Positions 33,811 to 44,557 of a stretch of 64,000 nucleotides of DNA are shown here, piece after piece (the first letter of the stretch is position 1; every line of letters begins with the position of its first letter). The stretch is from the NCBI GenBank assembly GCA_030374765.1, contig JARGXX010000071.1, forward strand, positions 186,001 to 250,000, in the 5' to 3' direction. This DNA is from Agarophyton chilense. Its lineage: Eukaryota; Rhodophyta; Florideophyceae; Gracilariales; Gracilariaceae. A program made the position numbers and the translations under genes. The notes under the pieces were generated by a model. That model was not told the origin of the DNA. It did not search any database and saw only the letters and a program-made list of their open reading frames with translations.

Positions 33811-34807
33811 TTAGGAGCGGAAACACACCTCGAAATCGAAGCTACTAGAGTTATCTGCGAGGGTAGCTCTAGTCACAATCAACTCACCAACGGATTCACC
33901 AGCTAATCCAAGGCTTATTTTCTTCCGCTCTCCTTGGCGACGCAAAGAACCAAGAGACATTTGAACCGCCCCAATTAGTTTGTGTTCAGTAATAGACTTG
34001 TGCGAGCGCAGCTCTATACGCAGTGGCGTATCCTCAACATGTCCGCCATTCTTCTTATAAGTTCTGAGTTTGGCTCGATGCAATAAGTCCTCTGAAAATG
34101 CGGCATCCTCACCCCTCTTTCTCGGAGAAGATCGAAATATTGGTGCCCACTCATTGTTCGCTCTTCTTCTGTAAATCACGATATATGGTCTTATCAAGAA
34201 CATTCCAAAAAAGGAGTTGTTTCTAAACTTGCACCGGCCCAAGAATATCTCATGATCATTCTCTGCCGGATCATACAATTCTCCTATGACCGTGACTGAA
34301 CCAGTTTCTTTTAGGTCTTTATTTTCAAGTTCCATCGTTTTCCCATTACATCCCTCCTTCATGATGTCCTCCACACGACACACGCAGCTCCCTATAACCT
34401 CCTGCTTGTCAAGGTTTTGGGTCTTCGAGTCTCGATCATAAATTGTCACTCGGAGAGGAAGACCAACAGGAGTTTCGGCTGGGAGCACAAAAGTTCGAAC
34501 CCATTTTGGATTCAGTACATCCCATATTGTTTCAGTACGCCCTTCATTTCACGGCGTTGCACGTAGTTCTTTGTGGTTAGTTTCACTACAACCTGTTCCA
34601 AAATAGTACTCACGTAATTAGAGTTGCATCTTTGGTCAGCATGATTAAACTTGACTTACCAATCTCCTCCCAATGTCCGTTCTCTTGCTCCTCCAAAAGA
34701 GCAAACGGATCACTCAGGGAAAAAACATCCATGTTGGCCAAATTGGAGGCCTCGATCTGGATATCCAACTGGTTCCCAATTGATTGAACTTTTTCTCCTC
34801 TGGCCAT
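33811..34807 (-). CDS. Copine-type double C2-domain protein without an A domain
   Basis: Exon 1 runs from the ATG at 34807 (ACCATGGCC) to 34660. The 118-nt intron (34659-34542) begins GTAAGT and ends ATGAAG. Exon 2 is 34541-33811. Phase-1 splicing joins WEEIG to GRTETIWDVLNPKW. That recreates the copine C2A core: a Ca-loop SDPFALL followed by Glu-x-Ile-Gly-Arg-Thr-Glu and Asn-Pro-Lys-Trp. A second C2-like half follows after about residue 140. The product is 292 residues. Copines are Ca-dependent phospholipid-binding proteins with two C2 domains and a C-terminal vWA/copine domain. Here the stop comes soon after C2B, so that domain is absent. Confidence 0.75.
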
Positions 34808-36049
34808 GGTGATAGTGTTTAACAAGAGGTTTCACCTCTTTTCTCGTGGCCAGAGAACTCAGACTTTGGATTACGATCCCACAAAAAAGACTTCTTAAAC
34901 ACGAGGACTCTCAATAGGTTTCAGCGGCTTCATGCATGCGGCGGTATTTCGAAAAGGTGGTGGTTCAACATCAGCTGACAGTAATAGGGTGTGTTACTTG
35001 TTTTTGTTCTCGCCGTGGATGAAATGCTATCTGACACTGCTGCTGAAACGGGAACCATTCATGTATATGCTCTCGCATTTATGCAACCCCTTGTCGGCGA
35101 TTTTGGCAGCCAGTAAGGAGGCTCCAATTCAGAAGAAGAGTTGATTCAGAACTCTTGGAGGAATGGCTAGACTCAACACTACAGAACTGTGAAGCGCTAA
35201 GAAAACTGGTTCTAAATTTTCAAGAAACCCAGAAATTAGAAAGCGGTGTATCGTAAAGGATCGCTCAAGAAAATTCGGACTCGTTTGTGTAGTAACTAGT
35301 GAGCTTGGTTGGATGTAGTAACTAGTGAGCTTGGTTAGATGTGGTAACTAGTGAGCGTGGTTGGATGTAGTAACTAGTGAGCTTGGTTAGATGTGGTAAT
35401 TAGTGAGCTTGGTTAGATGTAGTAAATAGTGAGTTTGGTTAGATGGGAGCGTGGGGTGATACACATTTCCCGGTTCATCTATGCGCATACAACTCCCATA
35501 GAACATCATAGTCTTAGATTTCATGCAGCGCACTGCTTTGAACTACTGTCTTCGTGCTTGGACTGTACGCCTCCATGAAGACAATACAAGTACGGGGACG
35601 TGGTGGCCTCAGTGGAAGGATTCTTCTGAAAAACAACCGAAGATTGTGAAAGTGATATCAGCACGAGAGCCCTGAGATTCTTATTTCAAAAAGCATTTCG
35701 ATCAACAGCCCTTAGTTCGTAACGGTTGACTTCGTCTAAAGGAGACGATGACACTGACACTTTCAGGGGAACCCTCATTACTATAGTTTATTGCAATGCA
35801 CACATATGCCACGATCAGGGTTCAAGTTTTAGATCTGCCTTAGCGCAGTGCCCATCACGCTTGAATTCAAAATTTCAAAAATATAAACCAATTTAAGAAG
35901 TGCGGTATTTGCCGGCTCTCAGTCACAACAATCCGTTCTTCGACATTCGGAAACGCCTTGGAGCCGACCACTAGTCAAACCAATGCTGCAAGCGCAACTT
36001 TGAGGTCGAGAAGATTGTGATAAAATTCTGCACCAAGCCTGAGAAAAAC
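34808..36049. other. Intergenic with minisatellite
   Basis: 1.24 kb between two divergent genes. It contains a 26-bp tandem repeat (35289-35444) and no convincing reading frame. It should hold the promoters of the double-C2 and FHA/SAP genes. Confidence 0.45.
35289..35444. repeat. 26-bp tandem repeat, about 6 copies
   Basis: The unit GTAGTAACTAGTGAGCTTGG plus TTAGAT recurs about six times with scattered substitutions (TTGGAT/TTAGAT, GTAG/GTGG). Copies abut without spacers. The unit contains the palindrome ACTAGT. Confidence 0.9.
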
Positions 36050-39000
36050 ATGTCAGTTCCCTACTCATGCCGAATCACCGTCATACAAGCTACAGGCGAA
36101 GCCGGAAAGTGCTTCGAGTTCGATACGAAGACCTGGTGTGTCTTAGGTTCACACCCAGACTGCGACATTCGCATCAAGCACAGATTCAACGCTCCTCTTC
36201 ATGCTCTCGTCTTCGTCCGTCCCGACGGTGTTCATTTGCAAGGAATCCACCCTGATGTACCCGTCGTTCACTCCCGCACTGGCACCAAGCTTGTCAAAGA
36301 AAGCGAAATCCCTCTTTTACCCGGAGATAACTTCTTTCTTGGCGACCGCGGCTTTCGGGTTGACTTTCAAAGCCCTACTCAGCAGCATTCGAAATCTCCA
36401 TCCTTATTGGTTCCTGGAAAGATTCGTCCACAGGCGAAGGGGGCGGAAAAGGCTGCTAGCGAGAGAAAGATCATTTTCAAAACTCAGGCATCGGAAAAGA
36501 AGCGCAAACCCAAGCGTCGAGTGAGTCTGGTGGTGGACGCATCTGGCGAAAGATTTGTGGCCCAGAATAGAGACACCGAAAGGCTCCTAAGCGAGACCCA
36601 GAGAGCAAGATTGTCTGAGAGTGAAAGCTCAAAGACCCTCTCCAAGTCTGATGGTGCGGAAAATGATGCCCACGTCGACAGAGCACGGACAGAAACGAAA
36701 ATGCACGACAATGAAGAGACCGTTGTGCTTCAGCCAACAAAAGCACACGAAGGAATTAACCATGTTTCCGAAGTGGAAGTAGTTGTAGGCGCAGAAGAGA
36801 AGCCTATCCATCAAAACACATTGACAGGCACAAATAATGGCATTTGTTTTTCAACCTCAACGAAAACCCTTGATCATAAGGTTTCACTTCCTCCTACCCC
36901 GAAGACAAGGAAGCCTATGCGAATGGCGAAATCAGCATCGAAACACGGCACTCTAACAATGCGGGAACGAAAGAGTATCATTTATTCTCGTTTAAGCTTG
37001 GGGCTATCGGCCCTTCCCGCAAAGCATGAGATGACTGGCGACCTTCAAACTAATCCAACTGTTGCGTTTGTTTCTCGAGCTCCCGATAGTAGTGAGAGCA
37101 AAATAGACTTGAGCCCACAGCAAAACAGTAATCGGGTATCGTCTCAAGACTTTGTGGAAAAGAATCTGGTTAGATCTCCTTTGGTAGACAAGAGCCCTAT
37201 CTTGAATATTCAACCCGCCTCGAAAAGATCTGAAAACCTCATCAAAGAGTGCAGGACTCCATCAGCTATCAACAAAAGTTCCGGCAGCGTGCTTCGTTCA
37301 TCCAAATCGACCGGCCGAAGCAAGAAACGGTCAGTTGCGTTTGCTCCAAAGATTGAGCTAGAAAGGGGAACCCACTATTCTCCTTTTCGCCCGTCGAGGC
37401 CGAAAAAAAGTTCCGTGGAAGCCACCAATTCGTATATAGCGAGCGAAAGCACATCAACCGATGCAGGTGAGGTATCTTCCGACAAACAAGAGACCCTTTT
37501 CAACGGGTTTATGCCCCTAGATACGGGTGGGAGAGATGAATTCGCAACCGAGAAGAACAAAGAAGATGATAAGGAGACTGTCATTGATCTTCAATCACAA
37601 CTGGAGAAGGAAACCCCGGAAGAGCAAAAGAATCGTGATTCATCCGCGGATGCCCCCGAAAGCGATTCTGGTAAATCTCTTAACACTGGGGATTCTGCAG
37701 ATTCGTCAACTTCAGGCCTAACTGGTGCAATAACTTCTCTCTTTAAGCGTCTAAGCGGCGGTAAAGAGCGGGACACATCCGAAGACAAATCTGATACTAA
37801 GTGTTCCCCTGGAAACCTTCAAACTAGCGATTCTGGGTATGAGAAAGTTGGCGACTGCAACGCATCAACGGAGCCTCTGATGTCTGTGGATGAAATTCAA
37901 GATTTATCAACCTCTAAACAAATGTCAGTGTCTCGTCGTCTGAGTTTCTTTGACAAGGTTCTTGGCGCCGCCGCCGCCGTACGAAACGTTATGGGTGATG
38001 TTGACGACTTAGACACCACCCAAGAGCCATCTCTAGGAAATGGAGAAGATCTTTCTGGCACAGAGTCTGGCCCTGTGGCGATGGATAAAAGAAGGACGGA
38101 ACGCTCGATATCTAGGGGTGAAACCATAATTCCACCAAGTGATCAAGAAGACAATGCAAACACGGCCTCCAACGCTGATAAGGTTGTTCGGCAAAGCACA
38201 GAACTACGTTCAGATGGCGAGGAGCCTTCTGCGAACGGCATGCATTCTGAAGCTGCCTCATCCGGCGAGTGGTCTGTGTTAAACGGTCTCAATCAGGGGA
38301 CGTCTTCGGACATCATTCTTGCGAAGCTTACAAAAGGAATTGGAGAACCTTTATCTGTCGACAAAGATCTAGCAGATAAGCTTTCTGAAGGATCTGAGTA
38401 TGTCGAGTCACTTGACCGCACCACTTCGTTTGACACAAACTCCATTTATTCACAGGACACTGCAGACACATTTGAAAGGGAGTTGGAAATCAGAGTAAAT
38501 CGCGCTTCATTCCAACTACGTTCTTCGGAAACTGGGGACGATTTGCATACTTTCAATGACGAGGTTCAGGGCTTGATGGTCAGAAATGAAGAAGGGCCTC
38601 CATCTTCTGATGCTCTTTCCGACGGAGATATTATCGAATCCGGCGAACCCGAATTGGACGGTACGAATGATCCAGATCCTTTGTCGGCCGAGGGCTCATC
38701 TCTCGATGACATTCACCAACATAATCATTTCGAAGAAGGCGGTGTAAGAAACGTTCCGGAGATTCCAGAATCGAAAGAAGGATCGATGGGAGGGGAAGAT
38801 GCGGAAGGAGAGGCTGATCAAAACGGTGATGACTCCGAAGCATCCCACATAAGCGACTCTTCCATGCCTTCCGATGCGTACCGAGGCATTGAGCAGGCCA
38901 ATTGTGTGCTTGGCCCGCGTTTTAAAGGCGATGAGTCCATTATCGAGCCTTCTCAGGAAGCAACATATCTTGAGGAGCCGGGTGCATCGGATGAACAAAC

Positions 39001-39811
39001 TGCACAAAAGCACGGCGAAGAAGACCTGGATGCTCAGCTCAACAAGCTGTACGTCGCGGAATTGCGAGAAAAATTGCGCAAAATGAATGGGAGTACTGCT
39101 GGGAGGAAAGCAGATCTTGTTAAGCGATTGAAACAAATGATGGAGGACAGTGCTGACAATTCTGTTTCCAAAGGGCTTTCTACGAAGGAGAAAAGCGATG
39201 AAGCGGTTTCCGATGAGTCCAAGAGTCTGGCATCCTCTGAAGGCGAAGTGACTGAATCAGAAAGCACGGTCATCGCTACGGCCAGTGATAGCGATGATAT
39301 ATTTGAGGGCGAGGAGAAACCGGAGGATACTGCGGAACTTTACAGAAGGAAGACTGTGAAGGAACTTCGACAAATTCTGAAAGATAACAATCTCGACACC
39401 ATGTCCAAACTTCGGAAAGAAGACCTTATTCAGCACATGGTGGTACAAGGAATCAAGCTTCCGGGACAACATCAGGAGATCTCCAATATCGAGAGTCCAT
39501 CCTCGGAACGTGTGCTTCGTTCTACTAGGAAGACCCGCCAAACGCCCGCGGCGTCTCGCCGACGCCCTCCATTGACTGCGAAGGGAGCCCCACCAACTGC
39601 GAAGTCATTGAACAGGCTTACGGTGGCAGAGCTCCGACTTCGTTTGATAGAACAAAGTCTTTGTCGACAGGGTACGAAAAGGGTTCTGATCGACAGGATC
39701 TTGTCGGGGAGGGGTACAATGGATGAGAACGATGCCTCGAATAGTACCAAGAACAGTACTTGTAAGTCGTGCCGAGTTGGTGGCAATTGCGATGTAGAAA
39801 ACAAAGACTAG
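36050..39811 (+). CDS. FHA-domain and triple-SAP chromatin-type protein, Ki-67-like architecture
   Basis: A 1253-residue intronless product starting at the ATG at 36050. Residues about 8-110 form an FHA domain, which binds phosphothreonine (CVLGSHPDCDIRIKHRF, then HALVFV and LLPGDNFFLGDRGFRV), most like the FHA of Ki-67. A long, acidic, Ser/Glu-rich disordered middle follows. Around residue 425 lies KKRSVAF, which fits the PP1-docking RVxF pattern, with a downstream Pro/Arg stretch. SRRLSFF near residue 630 is a second candidate. The C-terminus has three SAP-like DNA-binding motifs, at about 995 (LNKLYVAELREKLRKM), 1097 (RRKTVKELRQILKDN) and 1187 (LNRLTVAELRLRL). A nuclear, chromosome-associated role is inferred. 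The Ki-67 relation is by layout only. Confidence 0.75.
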   Translation: MSVPYSCRITVIQATGEAGKCFEFDTKTWCVLGSHPDCDIRIKHRFNAPLHALVFVRPDGVHLQGIHPDVPVVHSRTGTKLVKESEIPLLPGDNFFLGDRGFRVDFQSPTQQHSKSPSLLVPGKIRPQAKGAEKAASERKIIFKTQASEKKRKPKRRVSLVVDASGERFVAQNRDTERLLSETQRARLSESESSKTLSKSDGAENDAHVDRARTETKMHDNEETVVLQPTKAHEGINHVSEVEVVVGAEEKPIHQNTLTGTNNGICFSTSTKTLDHKVSLPPTPKTRKPMRMAKSASKHGTLTMRERKSIIYSRLSLGLSALPAKHEMTGDLQTNPTVAFVSRAPDSSESKIDLSPQQNSNRVSSQDFVEKNLVRSPLVDKSPILNIQPASKRSENLIKECRTPSAINKSSGSVLRSSKSTGRSKKRSVAFAPKIELERGTHYSPFRPSRPKKSSVEATNSYIASESTSTDAGEVSSDKQETLFNGFMPLDTGGRDEFATEKNKEDDKETVIDLQSQLEKETPEEQKNRDSSADAPESDSGKSLNTGDSADSSTSGLTGAITSLFKRLSGGKERDTSEDKSDTKCSPGNLQTSDSGYEKVGDCNASTEPLMSVDEIQDLSTSKQMSVSRRLSFFDKVLGAAAAVRNVMGDVDDLDTTQEPSLGNGEDLSGTESGPVAMDKRRTERSISRGETIIPPSDQEDNANTASNADKVVRQSTELRSDGEEPSANGMHSEAASSGEWSVLNGLNQGTSSDIILAKLTKGIGEPLSVDKDLADKLSEGSEYVESLDRTTSFDTNSIYSQDTADTFERELEIRVNRASFQLRSSETGDDLHTFNDEVQGLMVRNEEGPPSSDALSDGDIIESGEPELDGTNDPDPLSAEGSSLDDIHQHNHFEEGGVRNVPEIPESKEGSMGGEDAEGEADQNGDDSEASHISDSSMPSDAYRGIEQANCVLGPRFKGDESIIEPSQEATYLEEPGASDEQTAQKHGEEDLDAQLNKLYVAELREKLRKMNGSTAGRKADLVKRLKQMMEDSADNSVSKGLSTKEKSDEAVSDESKSLASSEGEVTESESTVIATASDSDDIFEGEEKPEDTAELYRRKTVKELRQILKDNNLDTMSKLRKEDLIQHMVVQGIKLPGQHQEISNIESPSSERVLRSTRKTRQTPAASRRRPPLTAKGAPPTAKSLNRLTVAELRLRLIEQSLCRQGTKRVLIDRILSGRGTMDENDASNSTKNSTCKSCRVGGNCDVENKD

Positions 39812-40062
39812 CGCATTTATAGTAGGGCACACTGTTTCTTCCAATTAATTGCATGTTTCTGAACGACACTCGTTAATCTTGTGTAGAATATGGCATGCAA
39901 AACACACACAGAACACAGAAGCGAATAAAAATAGTCGACGAATGTAGTTGTCTTTTTGTTCCGGTCTCATTGCAGGAATCTTGAGAATAGGCAAGAGAGT
40001 ATGGGTTACAGGGAGCACGGGAAATTTTGTACAAGGCTCTAGAAACAAAACAGAATTCGAAG

Positions 40063-41925
40063 TCAAACACGTCGATAGGCTTGTAGCAACTGTTCATCGG
40101 GACAGACGCATCGAATTCTATCCTCCACTCGAGAGGATATTTGTGGTACAACCCCGTCTCCAACAGTTTTCATTCCTGCAATGTACTTTGAAAGCAACCG
40201 GGGAAGTGGAGTATCGCTACATCTGACAATCTTCGATTCATGAGTACAAGGAAAGCCGTCGTTTCCATAAAATATCCAAGTTTTCAATGCACATAGATAA
40301 ATCTTTTTCTCGTCAACAGGCATCATCTTCCCGTCAGCACCCCTGCACTGGACGGTGTCACGAAGGAGACGATTGCCCTGTTCCCGACGAGGGTCAAAGG
40401 AAAAGCTAATTCGACTCACTTGACAAAAACTTCCAACTAGATTTGGGTATTGACTGACGCTACATTCTAAACGTTGTAGCAATTCCGCACCAGAGTACTC
40501 GGCAACGACGACCTGGTCCTTGTATGGAAGTATAGTATCAATCATTCCGAGCGTAACTGAACCGACTGGATGTATTGAGTCGGAGCGGAAACTGCCAGAA
40601 TTGAGCAATCCAACATCCGCACCCATTATATCGGTCACTGAATGCAATATCGCATAGAGCATTAGTCAAAATGAACTGTGGGCGCTACGGAAAAGAGCAT
40701 GTGTTACGTACTGGCATCAGCGACGAAGTTACCCAAAGTAGTTTCTCGAGTTCGTATGGAAGCGAATCGTCCATCCAGACAACAAATCGACTCTGCGACA
40801 CATATTGTCCACCGAGGACCGAGCAAGGCCAGCTTCTCCGCCACTAAACGAGCAATGCGAGGATCTTCGGGGATGTCCGAAGTGACATCATAGTGGCACG
40901 GTTCACTAACACGCACTTCACGATCGGGACTGACATGGAGATCCAGGATAGAATAGTTCTTCGTGACCACATGCACGCACACATACACAAAAAGCAGCTG
41001 AAGTCAGATACTGAAATAAAACACAACAAGAAAGAAGTAGAAGATTGACGAAGTAAAGATACCTTGAAGTCGGATCCAGACTTCAAAATCCAAGTAGAGC
41101 CAACCAACTGCTTTAACAAAACATGATCATGGCCACCGAGCACAAGATCAACAGACGAAGATTCTGCCAACAAAAAATCATCTGGGTTTCTCATATGAGT
41201 GAGCGCTATGACAAAATCGCAGCCCATTTGGTGCTTCAACATAGTGGCCATCTGTCTGGCGGCATGAGCATAATTTACATATTGCAATGTGCGGAGCAAG
41301 TCCTGATGAACGGCACTGAGCCAGTCCCACGACGCAAGCCCAATGAAGCCGAATTTGATACCGGCGCGCGTGATGGTGTGCGACGATGGTAGATTGGCCA
41401 ATGGAACGAGCGGTTGCTGAAGGTGGTTTGAATCAGGACTGTGGGTTGGTTTCTGCCAGACATTGGACATGACCCAAGGAAAATTGGTTTCCGACAGACG
41501 TTGTTGCATGACTTGCAAGCCATTGTCCAGCTCATGGTTTCCTTTTACAGTCAAGCAGCCACAGCGTTCAAGGTCAGAAAGATGAAAGATGAGATATGAT
41601 ATGATAGAAGAGAGCATAGCTGATGTAGAAAGACAGTCTCTAGCATACCGATACAGGCAACATCAACGCGACAAGCATTGAGTACAGGCGGAATCTCGCT
41701 TCCAGCCGTGAGGGAAGTCAAAGGAGCCGGGGAGAAGGCGTCGCCAGAAAAGAGTACGAGGCACTCGCCGTCAAAGCGCTGAATTTGGGTGTTGATGGCG
41801 GAGACAAAACGGGCGGCGCCTCCAACGGGCTCCGATACGCCTTGCTGCACGTTGTACACATCATTGAAATGAATGATTCGCACGGTGCGATAAGGTAGCG
41901 AGGACAACGGTGAGCCGACAGTCAT
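40063..41925 (-). CDS. 5'-nucleotidase/UshA-family metallophosphoesterase, three introns
   Basis: Exons: 41925-41649, 41541-41063, 40958-40712, 40637-40063. Introns of 107, 104 and 74 nt begin GTATGC, GTATCT and GTACGT and end AAAG, GAAG and TCAG. Splicing gives 525 residues and rebuilds all metal-site motifs: IIHFNDVYNV, FSGDAFSP, IGNHELD (created by the first junction), ALTHMR and GGHDH. The second junction restores KSGSDF-NYSILDL and the third VADA-MTDIMGADVGLLNSG. The C-terminal half is the nucleotide-binding domain with LLNSGSFRSD and an aromatic Tyr-Gly-Asn-Asp-Gly-Phe loop. No signal peptide is visible at the N-terminus, so an intracellular nucleotide or phosphoester hydrolase is likely; the substrate is unknown. 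Confidence 0.88.
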
Positions 41926-42175
41926 CGTCGACAGGGGTGCGACGAAGCGTAACCGTCAGGCGGCAGCGACGCCTGCGGTTTGGGAAGAGGGAGTGGGGGT
42001 GGGGGGCGATGGGGGACGGTTCAGCGAAACGCGCGCGAGTGGGCGCACCACAAATGCAGCCGGGAAGGGATAAAACGCGCGCCACATGGGGCCCGTCACG
42101 CAGAGCGTTTTTACGGCGTCGGCTGCGCCCCTTCTACTACTACTGGAGTAGTAGAGGCGCGCTCGTAGAGACGCA

Positions 42176-44119
42176 CTATGCCTTCAACGGCCGCGTGTTG
42201 CTCTTCAGCCATGCCAGGCTTTCCCCGTCGTCGCCCAGCAGCGGCGTCAGCTTCTCGGCGCACTCGGCGTGATACGAGTCGATCCACGCCACCTCTTCCT
42301 CGCTCAGCATCTCCACCTCCATCATCTCGCGTTGCAGCGGGCACAACGTGATGTGCTCCATAGTCAGAAAGCGCTTGCCCGCCTTGACGCCATCGCCGTT
42401 GTCGCCGTCGCCGTCCACCGCCCTCACAATGCACAAGTTTTCGATGCGGATCCCAAACGCGCCCTCCTCGTAGTAGCCCGGCTCGTTGCTGGTGATGAAG
42501 CCCGCCTCCAGCGCGGTGGCATTGGCCTGTGCCTTGAACGAGATCATGTGCGGACCCTCGTGCACATTCATGAACGAGCCCACCCCGTGCCCCGTTCCGT
42601 GTGCGTAGTCCAGTCCGGCCTCCCATAACGAGCGTCTGGCAAAGCTGTCGATCTGCAGCCCAGTGGTGCCTTCTGGGAATCGCAGCCGGTCGATTGCGAT
42701 GTGTCCTTGCAACACGCGAGTGAAACACTCCTTCTGCCACTTGCTTGCCTTTCCAAAGTGCATGGTGCGCGTAACGTCCGTCGTGCCGTCCAGATACTGC
42801 CCACCAGAGTCCACCAAGTACACCTCGTCCTTGTTGATTTTGGCGCAGCTGTTGGGGTACGGCCTGTAGTGCACCACGGCTCCATTGGCGCCCGAGCTTG
42901 AGATGGTGGGAAACGATAGCGACACAAAGTGCTGCTGAATGCTTCTCATCTTCTGCAGGTAGTCAGCTGCCTCACACTCGGTCGGTTGCTGGTGCAGGTG
43001 AAGCACCTGCTTCTCAAGCCAGCACAGAAATTTGACCAAGGCGGCGCCATCGCGAATGTGAGACTGCCTCATGCCATCCAACTCAACGTCACATTTACGC
43101 GCCTTGGCCAGTACGATGGGGCTGCGCTTCTGCAGCACATCCACGTTGTTGTCGAGCGCCTCGAGACAGTGCAAGATGGCGTAGTTGCACGTGTTGGGGT
43201 CAAGCCACATGCGCGCATTATGCGCCCATTTCGTGGAGGCCAAGTCGGACAGCAAGGCGTCATAACCAGCGAGGGTGACGTCGTTTTCTTGCAAGTACGA
43301 AAGCACGCCCTTGCCGAAGCGCGTGCTGTTGACATAGAGCGTGACGTTGGTGTGCGTCACAAACACGTAAGCCCAGAAGACAGGGTTGAACTCGACGTCG
43401 GACGCGCGCAAATTGAGCAACCACGCAACGTCGTCGAGCGCGGTGACGATGAGCGCAGTGGCGTTGTTGTGACTCATGGCGGCGCGCACGTCGTGCAGCT
43501 TGTTTTGAAACGAGAGGCCCGCATATTGCAGTGGGTGAGTGAAGATGGTGGAGGCCGGCTTGGATGGCCTGGCCGAGGCCCACACTTGGTCAACGAGGTT
43601 TGGGACGTCGGCGGGCAGTGGGTGGATGGTAATGGGGTCGGACAGGTTTGCGGCGGTGATAGCGGAGTTGAATCGTTTGATAGAAGCGAGCGAAATGGTG
43701 GTGGGATCAAGGAACACGTTGGTGCCGGGCTTGAGGTTTGCGATGATCCAATCTTCAATAGCAGGATCGCTGTACATTTTCATGAGGTTGTACACGGTGG
43801 AGGGAAGCTGCTTGGCGGCCTGCACAAAGTAGCGACCGTCGGTCCAGCAGTAGGCATTGGACGGGGTGACGAGGACGGTTCCGGCCGAGCCATCAAAGCC
43901 AGAGATGAAGGCGCGACGCGTATCGCAGTCGGCGACGTACTCGGACATGTGGGCGTCCTCGGTGGGCACGATGTAGGCGTGGATGTGGTGGAGCGCCATG
44001 AGGCGGCGCAGGGCGGCGACGCGATCGGCAACGGACATGGCGGCGATATCGGAGGGGAAGGGGGCGGGGGCGGGGGCGGGGACGGGAGCGGAGGCTGTTT
44101 GGTGTCGCGATCTCTTCAT
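42176..44119 (-). CDS. Xaa-Pro aminopeptidase P (M24B)
   Basis: It removes N-terminal residues before proline and uses a two-metal site. The first in-frame ATG is at 44119, giving 647 residues, the usual length of cytosolic APP1-type enzymes. The frame stays open upstream to 44299 without an ATG. Domain order: two creatinase-like N-terminal domains (HIHAYIVPTEDAHMSEY, FDGSAGTVLVT, WTDGRYFVQA), then the pita-bread catalytic domain. Its metal ligands are the two Asp in VDSGGQYLDGTTDVTRT, the His in GTGHGVGSFMNVHEGP, and the two Glu in SNEPGYYEEGAFGIRIENL. The N-terminus after Met is Ala/Pro-rich low complexity. GC-rich, intronless, 250 bp upstream of and in tandem with the 5'-nucleotidase gene. 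Confidence 0.95.
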   Translation of the reverse strand: MKRSRHQTASAPVPAPAPAPFPSDIAAMSVADRVAALRRLMALHHIHAYIVPTEDAHMSEYVADCDTRRAFISGFDGSAGTVLVTPSNAYCWTDGRYFVQAAKQLPSTVYNLMKMYSDPAIEDWIIANLKPGTNVFLDPTTISLASIKRFNSAITAANLSDPITIHPLPADVPNLVDQVWASARPSKPASTIFTHPLQYAGLSFQNKLHDVRAAMSHNNATALIVTALDDVAWLLNLRASDVEFNPVFWAYVFVTHTNVTLYVNSTRFGKGVLSYLQENDVTLAGYDALLSDLASTKWAHNARMWLDPNTCNYAILHCLEALDNNVDVLQKRSPIVLAKARKCDVELDGMRQSHIRDGAALVKFLCWLEKQVLHLHQQPTECEAADYLQKMRSIQQHFVSLSFPTISSSGANGAVVHYRPYPNSCAKINKDEVYLVDSGGQYLDGTTDVTRTMHFGKASKWQKECFTRVLQGHIAIDRLRFPEGTTGLQIDSFARRSLWEAGLDYAHGTGHGVGSFMNVHEGPHMISFKAQANATALEAGFITSNEPGYYEEGAFGIRIENLCIVRAVDGDGDNGDGVKAGKRFLTMEHITLCPLQREMMEVEMLSEEEVAWIDSYHAECAEKLTPLLGDDGESLAWLKSNTRPLKA

Positions 44120-44557
44120 GACGTAGGAGAGCGGGGGAGTTGGGGCGGGGAAGAGGTGGTGGGGAGGGGGAGGGGCATGCGGTGAGTGCAGTCTCGCGAC
44201 GAGTGGCGAACGCTGAGGGGTGACGGACGACTGGACGTAAAAGAGTGAAAAGACGCGCGTGCCACGGCGCGTGGGTGCCACGTGTGAGCAGCGATGCACG
44301 CGTGACGCGACAGGCCAAATAAAAGCAGGCCAAATAAAAGCAGGGCATCAAAAAAGGGCATCAAAAAAGGGCGGTGCGGGCGGGCGGTGTGGGCGACGCG
44401 GACGCACGCGTAGCAGACGGCGCGTACGCCGCCACTCACCGCGACGCGCAACAGCTCTTTACAATGCGCACGGGCAGCGGATGACACAAAGCGTTCACAC
44501 GCAAGCTATATACAGGGCGGAGGGGCGGAGGAGCGGCGGCGGCGCGGCTATTCAAGC

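Noticed and set aside
35289-35444. CRISPR-like array
   Set aside because: The repeats abut without spacers and the segment is eukaryotic; it is a minisatellite.
43065-43590. Minus-strand frames at 43069-43335 and 43260-43583
   Set aside because: Other frames of the aminopeptidase gene; Arg/Ala-rich shadows.
42929-44185. 418-codon plus-strand frame with Gly/Asp/Val-rich composition
   Set aside because: It is antisense to the aminopeptidase P gene, whose motifs are complete. The frame arises from GC-rich codon use.
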